From Dendrophyllia cribrosa (taxonomy: Eukaryota > Cnidaria > Anthozoa > Scleractinia > Dendrophylliidae): DNA of 64,000 nucleotides. The stretch lies in the NCBI GenBank assembly GCA_024195265.1, contig JAJLRJ010000014.1, positions 14,510,459 to 14,574,458 of the forward strand, given 5' to 3'. The position numbers and the translations under genes were made by a program. The number at the start of each line of letters is the position of its first letter. Within the stretch, counting starts at the first letter, position 1. The notes under the pieces are model-generated. The model ran no database searches. It was not told the origin of the DNA and was given only the letters and a program-made list of their open reading frames with translations. This document shows positions 54,187-64,000 of this stretch, piece after piece.

Positions 54187-54341
54187 AGACTGAACACCAG
54201 CTTTACGCACTAGGCTTTCTGGGATCGTTTGGGTAGCCAGCGTTGATGGCTTCCAAAGGCAGCCATTAACCAATCATAGCTACACAAACGATCCCAGAAA
54301 TCTTAGTGCCAAACGCTGGTGCTCAGTCTCCCCGCAGTTCT
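54187..54341. mobile_element. Palindromic MITE
   Basis: Ends GGGAGACTGAACACCAGC and GCTGGTGCTCAGTCTCCCC with CTGGGATCGTTTG inverted inside. Confidence 0.82.
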
Positions 54342-55039
54342 TAGAGGGGCGAACTTATTTACTGTTACAGCTCATTTTTAACTTTTAGCTCTTAAAAAGG
54401 TCTCTTAGCTAAACCATCTGAAATCGATGGAGGAGGGAATTAGAAAAGATACGGTTAGTATTTAGTTTAAAAAGTGTCAAACTGGAAAGTAGCTTACTGA
54501 GTGTTATTCACTTGGAAGCTGCCAAGTAACCGCAAGAGGTAGCTTGCTTGGACCCTGTGTAGAATGCAGGCGTTCAGTTTTATCACTTAAACCGTTAAAC
54601 TAAACACGTTTGTTTCCTGTGAATGGGGTATGGGAAATTTACCGGTGAAAAAAACGAGGTACGATTACACAATCTAGAGTGAGGTATTAAAAGAGTTATT
54701 CGTGTTAATTCAAGAAGCATTATATTTTAGTGATTAAGTGAGTAAGTTGGTAATTTTGTTAAGAAGAGATTTTTAGTTTTGTCGTTAGTGAAAATCTGAG
54801 CGGAGGTCATCTTTAGATTCAAATAAACTAGTGTTACGATGGTCAGCTGATGGTTTTTGATTAGTAAAATTGGACTTCTTTAGCTGTTAAAGATTGAAAG
54901 TCTATATTTTACTGTGTTAGTGAGATGAATTAACAAGTGAAAGAGCGATGGCATTCAAAATGCCAGTCGCTTATTGACCGACCTTAAAAACCAGACTCAC
55001 ATGTTTTACCTTTTTACCCCTTATGTCACATGGCGTGGC

Positions 55040-55735
55040 TCTAAATTTTGTGCCTTTGGATGAAATCCTAATGTGTGACCATTCAAATGAAAGCTACTGA
55101 GCAGTACTTTCCTGTGGTACTGTTTATTGTGATGTACAACGTCGCTCAAATTTTGAGTCCGTAGATAAAATCCTCACGTGTGAATGTGACCATTTATATG
55201 AAAGCTACCGAGCAGTACTTTCCTGTGGTGCTGTTTATTATGCTGTTCAAGATGGTTCTAACGTCTGAGTCTGTTGAAGTTCTAAAGTGTGACCATTGTA
55301 ATGAAAGCTATTGAGCAGTACTATTCTGTGGTGCTGTTTGTTATGCTGTACAAGGTGGTTCTAACTTTTGAGTCTGTGGATGAAATCCTAAAGTGTGACC
55401 ATTCAAATGAAAGCTACTGAGCAGTACTTTCCTGTGGTACCGTTTATTATGCTGTACAAGGTGGTTCTAACTTTTGAGTCTGTGGATGAAATCCAAAAGT
55501 GTGACCATTCAAATGAAAGCTACTGAGCAGTACTTTCCTGTGGTACTGTTTATTATGCTGTACAAGGTGGTTCTAACTTTTGAGTCCGTGGATGAAATCC
55601 TAAAGTGCGACCATTCAAATGAAAGCTACTGAGCAGTACTTTCCTGTGGTGCTGTTTATTATGCTGTACAAGGTGGTTCTTACTTTTGAGTTTGAAGCTC
55701 TAAAGTATGACTATTCTAATGGTTGCTAAAAAGTA
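55040..55735. repeat. 106-bp satellite array, about six copies
   Basis: GAAAGCTACTGAGCAGTACT begins at 55089, 55200, 55303, 55409, 55515 and 55621; the last four are exactly 106 bp apart. Each unit includes CTGTACAAGGTGGTTCTAAC and GTGGATGAAATCC. It ends about 350 bp downstream of the last BMPER exon seen. Confidence 0.93.
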
Positions 55736-56081
55736 GTGCTCTATTACGATGCTGTTAGTTTGTCAAAATTTTACAAAACGAAACTTGGAAGTTTTTTTTT
55801 TTTTTTTTTAATTTTGAGCATAGCCACTGGGGTTAACCTTCGTAGTTAGTAGTTATGACCACTTTTACTGTCTATGTTACTGTTGTTTTAAGATTAATTT
55901 TAGTTTTAATTAAAAAAACACAACGGAAGAGTATTAAAAACGTTAGCCCATTAGACTGATTAACACACGTGCAATAATATTAATAAAATATACCAAACCA
56001 GTGAATAATGTTAATAGCGCGCTCTGATTGGTTAAAATTAGGAAAGCAATACAAGCAAAATGACCATTTTTTTTTTCTTAC

Positions 56082-59000
56082 CTGTGGAGGACAATCCCAC
56101 AATTGGATACATTTTGTTCTTTGACTGTTCCACACTGTACCCGCGGGACATCGACAACCAGGCACGCAAGAACTGCTGGGACAAGGGACGCTTACGTCGT
56201 ATCTGTTGTCGCACGTCCGCTGACAGGCCGGAACGCAGTCATCAAAGACAGCGCCTCCTTTGCAGGAAACTCCTTACAACCGGGAAAATAGACACTTAGG
56301 GCTGGTCATTTAAACGATATACGACGTTTTGACGGTGTTTAACAAAACCGCGGTATTTAAGAAATGGCAAACGCGCAGCGTGCAACCATCGAGTTATGTA
56401 TGCACGCGGGAGGTTGCTGAGGGCTGGTTTCCACTAGCGACGTAATCGGAAGCGGAGTCGGAGTCGGAAGCGTAAGGAGCCTTACGTTCTAGTGTAAATT
56501 AAAAAACGGAGCCGCAATCGGAATCGGAAGCTCGACAGAATCGGAATCGGAAGGATCAGAAGGTTTTCTTTTTCCTTTCGACTCCGCTTCTGCTTACGTT
56601 TCTTACTATCCGCTTCCGTCGTTTTGATTTCCACTAGATCCTAAGGTTCTTACGATTCCGATTCCGTTTACGATTCCGCTTACGTCGCTAGTGGGAACCA
56701 AGCTTAAACACGAAAGAAGCGTAAGAGTTAGCCGAGAGCAACTCTAGCTTCTTGAGTGCTTAGCAAACCTCCCAAGTGCATCCATAACTCGCTATTTGCA
56801 CATCTGCTGCGTTTACCATTTCTTTTATAACATAATCAAAAGAGAAAAACATTTAAGTCTGCTTACAGGTAGTAGGGGAGTGACGAGTGTGGCGAATGTG
56901 GCGAACGTGTCCTCAAATGCGCGCGCTATTGCGTGTACAAATCATTCTTTCCAAAGACGTCTCGTTAAAAAAAATCTTCTAGCTGATTAAGTAGTTTTCG
57001 TCTCAATGCAGATTGTCAAACCTTGTTTTGTTAGCTCGAATGACTTTTGTACACTTCTTCTCAATATTAGAATAAAAACCTTTACAAACCTTGCTGTTAA
57101 AACAAATTATAGTGGCGTAAACGTTGATACGTACTGCTTTAAGGGGCGAACCATTTGACTTTTAAGGGGGGGGGGGGGGGGGGGGGGGGGGTTGGAAGAT
57201 TTCTCCTTGGAAATAATTTTTTTTTTTCCCACTGACCAACTAGGCGGATATTTTTTTTCAGTCGAAAAGCGGTGCATGATATTTTTTTGTTGTTGAGATT
57301 TTGCGTTGCAGGAATTTTTTTTTCACTCCAATGAAAGAAAGTGGCACTCACAGAGGTGCGACATTTACAAGACGTAGAAGAATATGCGAAATCTGACTTT
57401 GGGATGTCTAAGTTTCAAGCAAAGAGACTTTTTCGGGCATTCCAGGAGTGGAAAAATGCAAATCAACAGGAAGCAGCAAAAAGGCCAATGTTGAATTCAT
57501 CAAGTTTTGTAACAAATAACATAGCCGTAGTTGTTACACTTCCGCCAGCATTCCGGGGCTACTTTGGCACCAGAGACAGAGGAAAAAGCGTCATCGCGTC
57601 ATCGTGTCATCAAAAATGTTGGAAAAGCAGACTGTCCAACCTTTTAGGCATGAAAAATCGGGATAAATTAGAATTGAGATGGAGTGGCCGAGCGCCGACG
57701 GCGCGAGCCGCTGGGGGGGGTCTGGGGGCATGCCCGCCAGAAAATTTTGAAATCTTGATGCTCTGAAACTCCATTTCTCGTGTTCTGAGACGACAATTTC
57801 TGTCAAAAATGTTCAGCAAATTGATGTGGCTTCTCGTCGCTTTGCGTCGCTTTGTGTGGCTCCACATACAAGTACTCGATTTTATTTTATATTTCTTGCT
57901 GTTTCTTTAGTTTATCTGGATATCAGAGTTAAGTATACACAATTTATGACAACAAAGTATGACAACAATGATGTAAAACTGATTTCATATAATGGTGTTG
58001 AGGTTAAAGTTTTCATGTGATCTGTTAAGATGTCATGTAATTTAAAAGAAATTAGACAACAGAAATGTTAAGACACAGTGAACTCCTGTTTTTGAGACAA
58101 CATTGGTTTATTAAATAAAAGAACATAGCTTGGATGTAAAGACTGCACTCAGCTTTGCTGCCTACAGGCAGGGATTTGCACCAACCAACCAACCCATCGA
58201 AAAATGTCTATGATTTGTAGGAATTTTATTTTTGGCGCACAATCCATGTATGTTATTTTTTTTCTCAGAGCTTACCATGCATGAACTTTTTTTCCTTGCT
58301 TTGGCGGCTGCTGGGTTTTTTTTTAATCTCCCCCCCCCTCAAAAATCAAATGGTTCGCCTCTAAGCTGCGTACTGCTTTTGGCGCGCGCTAGCTTTTGTC
58401 GGCGTTCATCCATGGGAAAATAGTAAATACGATATTGACCAATCAGAGCGCGCGCTTTGCTTTTGTTATGTTATAAAAACCAATTTCAATCTGTCCAATC
58501 CTAATTTTTAAACGTTATTTACTGTAAACATTGTCCAGGAGGCTTATAGCACAGACTAGAAAAAACAGCCCGAACCATTTTTTCTGGCAGGGAAAGTGTT
58601 CAGAAGTGCAGAATTTTTAAATTTTGGTACGATCGCGTTGATTTACCATCAATGTGTGGTTTTGGTAAATATCACGCCAATAAAACGTTCTTATCGGGTG
58701 TGATTGCAAACTGTTGCGCGCAAATGGATTCTCGTTTTGTGTTTGTTCAGTCGAAAGCAGAAATCTACGCTTTTTTCCCTTTCTGTTCACTGGCTTGGTA
58801 TATACTAAATCGATTATTTATGTCAATGTCGACGAATAAACTTTACAAAACGATTCGGGAAAATAACCGACTTTTTTATTACATGACGATTCTAACCCTT
58901 TCACTCCCAGAGTCAATTATGGAGACATGTGGTATAGTTCTAATTTTTGAGGCTGTGGACGAAATCCTATGGTGTGACCATTCAAATGAAACCTCTTCGG

Positions 59001-62000
59001 CAGTACTTTTGCATGGTATAATTTGTTTTTCAATATTTTACAAAATGAAATTTGGGATTTCTCTTAGATTTTGGTTTTTGGCACTCTTGGGTGGGCTTAG
59101 ATCTCATGTATGTACCCACCACGGTTTTACATTGTATTCTCTTTGTTTGTGATCTATTATTTCCGTGTAGTCTATTTTTTAGTCTTTGTGGTGGGTATAT
59201 ACATGAGATCTCTGCCCTTGGGTGTTAAAGGGTTAAAACAAGTTCGATACTGGTACCAAATACAACTAATGAAATGCTAATACCAATTTGCTTGTAGCTG
59301 GGCTTCATTACGTTGTACTAGCCAATTAGACGAGGAACAACTGTAGGTTTCACTAATTTTTCAATGAAAACTCAGTGTTATCGCTTGAGCTATTCTAAGA
59401 TTGGGAGACTTGTTATTAAACTGCTTATTAAATGGGCTGCTCGATGGGTTCTGTCAAGGTACTACCCCTTAACAAGTGTCACAGACATGCTTCAAGAACT
59501 GTTGACCCCGCCTTGTTTTCTTCTACAAGATCATACATGACTTAGTGGCAGTAAATCCAAGGGGTAACATAGAGAAACCAACTAGGCAGCAGTCGCGGCA
59601 TGCAAAAAAGCATTCGCTTGCACACATGAGTTGAAATACGGAATCTCAAAACCTGTCATTCTATCCTAGAGCTATCAATGACTGAAACTCCCCGTTAGAA
59701 TCTATTTTTTCACAGGCGCAAAACGTAATTTAATTTAAGAGCCTGATTTCTAAAAGAATAAAAAACAAAAACAAATGAAAAAGAAAAAGAAAAAAAGAAG
59801 GGTTTCTTAACCAGTATTTTTATTAGACGGTATTTTGAAAGAGGAACGCTTTCAGTGAAAGGACAGCTATTGCTGGTTTGCACGTGACGTCACGGCGGCC
59901 ATGTTAGTGGTCAAGAACAAAAGCGTTTCTCTCCGCTTGGAACTAAACTCTATTTTCATGCAAATTCTGCGACAAAAATTGTATTGTATTGACCACCAAC
60001 ATGGCCGCCTTGTCACGTGGTTGCAAACCAAGAATCGATGGGGACCTGTGTTTATTAACTATGTTTGAACTGAAGCTACAGTACAAGACAGTGTAACGCT
60101 TAACCTAGAGAAGATAACAATCTGTCGTTCTTTGGAGTGAAAAAAATATCAGGTTCGATCACTTACCACAAGTGCTTTTCCTGCCCCAGTTTACTGCGAC
60201 TCCCTCGCGCCTGCACGCACGCGCATAAGCCATCAGCGCCTCACATTCGCACCTCTTTCCTGAACATTGGCATACGTCAGAGATACACGACGCATAAAAC
60301 GCCTTGGGTGACACCTTCTTGTGGCAGTTTGCAAACTGTTTTTTGATTGGCCAGCAGCGCTTATGTGCGCGCCAGTAAACTCTCAGGCGGCTGAAGCATT
60401 TTGACATGATAGAATCCACTGGTGGTGACGGTGCTTTCTCGCAACCACCATTATTTCTTCTTCCCAAGGACCAACCTTCTCCAAACTCCTGAGCAGATAA
60501 GGCGCGCCTGCCGTTTCTTAACAAAAAGTCGTCTTTAGAATCACTGTTGAAATTCCCGCAGAGGCCGCAGACCTTTCCCATGAAGCTTGTCGGTACATGG
60601 ATCTCGATGAAACCATTGCCGTCCCACTGTACCTGTAGGTAATTACGTATTTGCAAATATCAAATAAATAAATAAATAAATAAATGAATGAAAGTGTATA
60701 TTACGAAGCAGGGAATGATTGATTAAATTAGTGAATGAATAAATTAATGGATATAGACGCATGAACGATGGACCGGTGGATGGATGGGTGACTAATGAAC
60801 GGAAGGAAGCATTGATGGGCTCCTGAAGGAAGTAAAGAGGAGTTGTTTAAACGAAAGAGTCAACCCAAAAAATCTTTGAGGAATTGACAAACTTAAATTT
60901 GCCGAGAGTTTTCACTACAAACTACGGATTGAACTCCTTCAGATACGATGCACCCAAGCTTTGGAAGGGCCGGTTTTACTGACGAAATACGCTCTGCATC
61001 AAACATCAAAACTTTACTAGTAACGAATTAGAAATAACAGCTTTGAAGAATGACTTCTTTTAACTTGTAATATACTTTTAAATATTTTAATAATGTGATG
61101 CCTAGCATCTTTTAATTCTGTTTCTTAGTATATTTTAGTTTATTTTAATCATGGTAAATTAGCTGCTCGCCGAACGCTAGAACTTTAGCCGGTTCACTAC
61201 CTCGTGTATAAATAACTTGTTGTTGTTGTTGTGGGAAGGTCAAAGGGAGGGCGGGAAGTAGGGAGGAGAAGAAAGAAGGAAGGAAGATAGAAAGCAAAGA
61301 AAGATGGAAGAAGCGATAGCGCGATAGCGCGATAGCGCGATAGCGCGAGAGACTAGGGGCGAAGGGAGGAAATAAACAGATAAGTGAGGGGTATTTAACC
61401 GCGGTCAAACAAGAGAAATTTGCAAAAGTTAAGCAAAGTACTGAAAAGTTAAGGTTGTCATTTTCATTGTTTGAAGTTTAATATATTGCCAATACACTGT
61501 CAATTTACCAAACGTTTTGAAAGTTTACCAAAAAAGTTCTAAGCGTTTAAAAACTGTAAACTGTAGAATTGTCGGCGCCATTTGCCAACATAATTTTGAT
61601 CAAGGACAAGGAGTTTTGGCCAGTTTTTAACGGAAAAAAGCTCATCATTTTGAGAAAAATTAAAAGATAGTAACATCGACTAATTTTTTTTATACATCCC
61701 TGCCCATATTTCTATTTTTTTTTCGCTCCAACCTCGTTCCCAGAGCTCTTCCCGGCTCTTCCTCGCAACGACATTATGCATTTTAGAGGATCATTATATG
61801 TAAACATTTTTAAGTATGTATTTCAAATCTTTCTAACCTGTACTCCGATGTTTGTCACTAGCGTTATCATGAAGCTGCCCTTGATGATTTGAAAATACGG
61901 CAGATGGAAGTAAGGAAGTTCAACAGTGGATCTGTTTACTTTCACTTGTAAGTCCTTGTGCAAAACAATGACTGAACCACCCAACTGGATCGTGAGAGCC

Positions 62001-63545
62001 TTGGCCCAAGCGTACACGTTAGAGTACCGTCGTTCATTGCGCATGCGTATGATAAATTGATCACTGACACAGTCTGAGGTCAACTGGTAGCGGCAGGTAC
62101 CCTGAAAGTTGAACATTTGTCCGTCAAATGTTTGGTAGTGTGGGTCCCCATATGAAGTACACACACCAGTTTCTGAAAAACAATGAGAACCAAATGTGAT
62201 TACAGTTAAAGTGCCCATAACCTAAAATTTTTTATTTTCGTATCTAAATCTACACGTCACGTAATAAACATCTGCGAAAAAAATTTTTGATTTCAGCAAA
62301 ACGTGAATTTTTTATGAATATTTCAAATCTTCAAAATCCTATTTTTTTGTGGTATACCCGTCCCGCTGTTAAGAAGGCCAACGGACTCACATGTTCCTTA
62401 ATGTACGTCACAGTTTCTTTGTTTGAAGTCACAAGTTCCTTTGTTTGAAGTTATGTGTTCCTTAATCTACGTCACGGATCCTTTGTCAACCGAGAGGGAC
62501 CGAGAGGAGACTAATGCGTATGGTGGACCAAAATGGCGGCAAATTTCGAAGACTTTAAAATATCATAAAAAATTCACGTTTTGCTGAAATCAAAAAATTT
62601 TTTCGCACATGTTCATTACGTGACGTGTAGATTTAGATACGAAAATAAAAAATTTCAGGTTATGAGCACTTTAAAGTCAAACCGGATGCAAACTTTGCAA
62701 ACTTCCGCCGCAACATTGGCATTTGATTGGCACTGAGTTACCTCTTAGAAATTTGCAACCGTCGCGAACAACTTGCTCGCTTCAGTTGTGCATTTGCTTT
62801 GTGTCAGTTGAAACGGTTCCCGCTAGTTTTCTCAGCAGACTCTTTTTCAAATTTGGAAATATTACTCGGAATATTACCCAGTTAAAGCAGCTGATCGAAA
62901 AAAAGGAGAAAACTTGACGAAAATGAAACAACAACAGAATAAATAAAGCAGCAAAACTACCAAGTACTTCTTCATAAATTGTTCCTTTATCTCAACAACA
63001 GTTTTCAGTCGTCAGTTTTTCTACCACGAAAAATTGTGTTTGCGATGTTTTAAGCAACATTTTCAATTTTAAGAGGAATCAACGAGGAGGCTATGCGAAC
63101 AAACTTGCTACCGGCGCAAACAACTTGCAGAAAAACTTCTTTCAGTTATTAATATACACTAAAACTGAGAAAATGAAAAGAAATTTCCTTATACATCTTG
63201 TTCACTATTTTTCTTTTCCTTTTCTGAGTACTATTTCAGTATCCACGATAATCTTACATTATGACGTCATTGTTGTAAGATCTAAACGTTTCATTTAGGC
63301 CTTTACATATCAATAAACATCAATCGATTAAATCAGTAGAGCTGGAAAGATCGGCTACGTGTATCACAGATCACCTTTTGAATTTATAATTGTGTTGAAT
63401 GACATGAAGTCTGAATCTCCTACTCCATTTTAGGTTTTATAGATTAGCACTCTTTCAGTTCTTCTGAGAAGAAACCTTGAATCCCCTACTTACTCTCAAT
63501 GCATTGTGGGCAGCATGCTCCAGGAACTTGGCCTAGTTTCTTACC
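56082..63545 (-). CDS. BMPER: BMP-binding endothelial regulator / crossveinless-2, C-terminal part
   Basis: Secreted BMP-binding modulator. Minus-strand exons 63545-63494, 62172-61838, 60632-60167 and 56272-56082 join in phase. The first ends a VWC repeat (VPGACCPQCIE). The second opens the VWD domain (YGDPHYQTFDGQMFNFQGTC). The third completes VWD (WDGNGFIEI, VCGLCGNFN) and carries a C8-like cysteine-rich domain (FANCH, FYASCISDVCQC, CEALMAYARACRREG). The fourth is a TIL domain (CKGGAVFDDC, CVPGCRCPAG) ending near CIQLWDC, close to where human BMPER stops. This VWC-VWD-TIL order and the GDPHY motif (in many relatives an autocleavage site GDPH) fit BMPER/Kielin-like proteins; the length between VWD and end fits BMPER best. 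The other VWC repeats and signal peptide lie beyond the right edge. A final short exon after 56082 was not found; without splicing there the frame reads on to 55980. Confidence 0.88.
56421..56705. mobile_element. Palindromic MITE with CACTAGCGACGTAA ends
   Basis: GGTTTCCACTAGCGACGTAA and the inverse TTACGTCGCTAGTGGGAACC; GGAATCGGAAGC-type words repeat inside. In the BMPER intron 56273-60166. Confidence 0.82.
57141..58368. mobile_element. 1.2-kb element with poly-G inverted ends and an 11-bp flanking repeat
   Basis: Left GGCGAACCATTTGACTTTTA plus 26 G and right 9 C plus CAAAAATCAAATGGTTCGCC are inverted. CGTACTGCTTT flanks both sides (57130-57140, 58369-58379). It contains an ORF at 57341-57766. 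Inside the BMPER intron. Confidence 0.7.
57341..57766 (+). CDS. ORF of unknown function inside the poly-G-ended element
   Basis: The first 50 or so codons look like a real helical segment (EEYAKSDFGMSKFQAKRLFR followed by a Trp and Asn/Gln-rich stretch). The rest runs into a GC-rich repeat-like region (57690-57740) and is probably not original coding sequence. No transposase motif is recognised. It may be a remnant of the element's gene or a captured exon. Confidence 0.3.
   Translation: MALTEVRHLQDVEEYAKSDFGMSKFQAKRLFRAFQEWKNANQQEAAKRPMLNSSSFVTNNIAVVVTLPPAFRGYFGTRDRGKSVIASSCHQKCWKSRLSNLLGMKNRDKLELRWSGRAPTARAAGGGLGACPPENFEILML
59440..59770 (+). pseudogene. Decayed C-terminal LINE reverse transcriptase fragment
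   Basis: Read across several frames it gives pieces typical of the CR1/jockey C-terminus: AARWVLSRYYPLTSVTDML, then HDLVAVNPRG-like, then FYPRAIND-like. Stops and shifts throughout. Lies in the BMPER intron. Confidence 0.6.
59875..60030. mobile_element. Palindromic MITE with GGTTTGCACGTGAC ends
   Basis: GGTTTGCACGTGACGTCACG / CGCCTTGTCACGTGGTTGCAAACC inverted, with GGCGGCCATGTT and AACATGGCCGCC inside. It begins or ends about 135 bp from BMPER exon 60632-60167. Confidence 0.78.
60865..61228 (+). pseudogene. LINE C-terminal fragment with (TTG)n tail
   Basis: A short reading frame with LPRVFTTNYGLNSFRYDAPK and KLW resembles the end of CR1/L2-like ORF2. It is followed by an AT-rich UTR and TTGTTGTTGTTG at 61217-61230. 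In the BMPER intron 60633-61837. Confidence 0.6.
61313..61347. repeat. (GCGATAGC)n short tandem repeat
   Basis: GATAGCGC repeated four times without interruption. Confidence 0.95.
62210..62670. mobile_element. TTAA-flanked inverted-repeat element
   Basis: Arms of about 125 bp starting AGTGCCCATAACCT and, inverted, AGTGCTCATAACCT, flanked by TTAA (62206-62209, 62671-62674). Same terminal AGTGC as 9513-10066. It lies 34 bp upstream of the acceptor of BMPER exon 62172-61838. Confidence 0.87.
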
Positions 63546-64000
63546 CTTAAAAGAAAAACACAAGTTAATTGCTATAAAACATTTTTAAACACTTCTTCGT
63601 TATTTTTTTCCCAAACGTAACACACAAGCTACCTTATTACATGAAATTATCGCGACACGTTAATTTCGCGAATTTCGCGATTTAAAAAAAAATCGCGAAA
63701 TTTAAGTGACGCGAACAATAAGTGTCGCGAACATAACATGACGCGAAAATTAAGTGACTCACATTATGTCAATAATCAATTTTGCACGAACAAGTTCGCA
63801 ACGTGGTATTCGGCAGAAGTCCAAAAGCAAGTGATAGTGTTGTTAACTTTGAAGATGTGAATGTCGACCTTAATCTATCGGTTTTGAAGCCAATTCATGC
63901 AACTTGGTTGGTGGAAATATATAACTTTTTCACCAGCCCACAGGGAAAGGTTCCTGTCTTGAAAGGCCGAGGTGGGTGAAAGCGGGAATCAAGGGTGTAG

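Noticed and set aside
58652..59152. 166-codon plus-strand frame
   Set aside because: It crosses a diverged copy of the 106-bp satellite unit and shows no family motif; it lies in a BMPER intron.

Overview
This is a eukaryotic, intron-rich, AT-leaning genomic window from an early-branching animal, most likely an anthozoan cnidarian (a stony coral is my best guess). That rests on the protein families, the GT-AG introns of animal type, the very dense MITE/LINE/SINE landscape, and the mannose-type C-type lectin receptor. Species level cannot be decided from the sequence alone. There is no bacterial or viral gene content.

Layout. (1) 1-3984, minus strand: an unrecognised gene whose large open exon (1-1236, over 400 codons without a stop) runs off the left edge. 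It is preceded by a small two-exon N-terminal module carrying one membrane segment; that module is present twice (1548-2020 and 2494-3984). (2) 4357-9035, plus strand: a type I membrane C-type lectin receptor with one half and one whole lectin domain visible, then a transmembrane segment and short tail. Its introns are filled with DNA-transposon derivatives and a minisatellite. (3) 9036-12394: intergenic repeats (a TTAA-flanked fold-back element, palindromes) and the BBS9 5' end. (4) 12395-49206, plus strand: complete BBS9 (PTHB1), 26 coding exons that join in frame to 934 codons plus stop. Introns hold an L1-like LINE remnant, an intact CR1/jockey-like LINE ORF, a 1.3-kb CCTT tract, many MITEs, SINE-like sequence and poly-G tracts. 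(5) 49207-56081: intergenic MITEs and a 106-bp satellite. (6) 56082-63545, minus strand: 3' part of BMPER/crossveinless-2 (end of a VWC repeat, VWD, C8-like and TIL domains); the 5' part lies beyond the right edge.

Biology. BBS9 is a core subunit of the BBSome, which carries membrane cargo in cilia; BMPER is a secreted BMP-binding regulator. The two functions are unrelated, yet BBS9 and BMPER are also neighbours on human 7p14.3, so their adjacency here looks like ancient microsynteny. The least explained item is the left-edge gene with its duplicated, phase-compatible membrane module. Exon borders were set by eye from splice consensus, phase and homology recalled from memory; no search was run.
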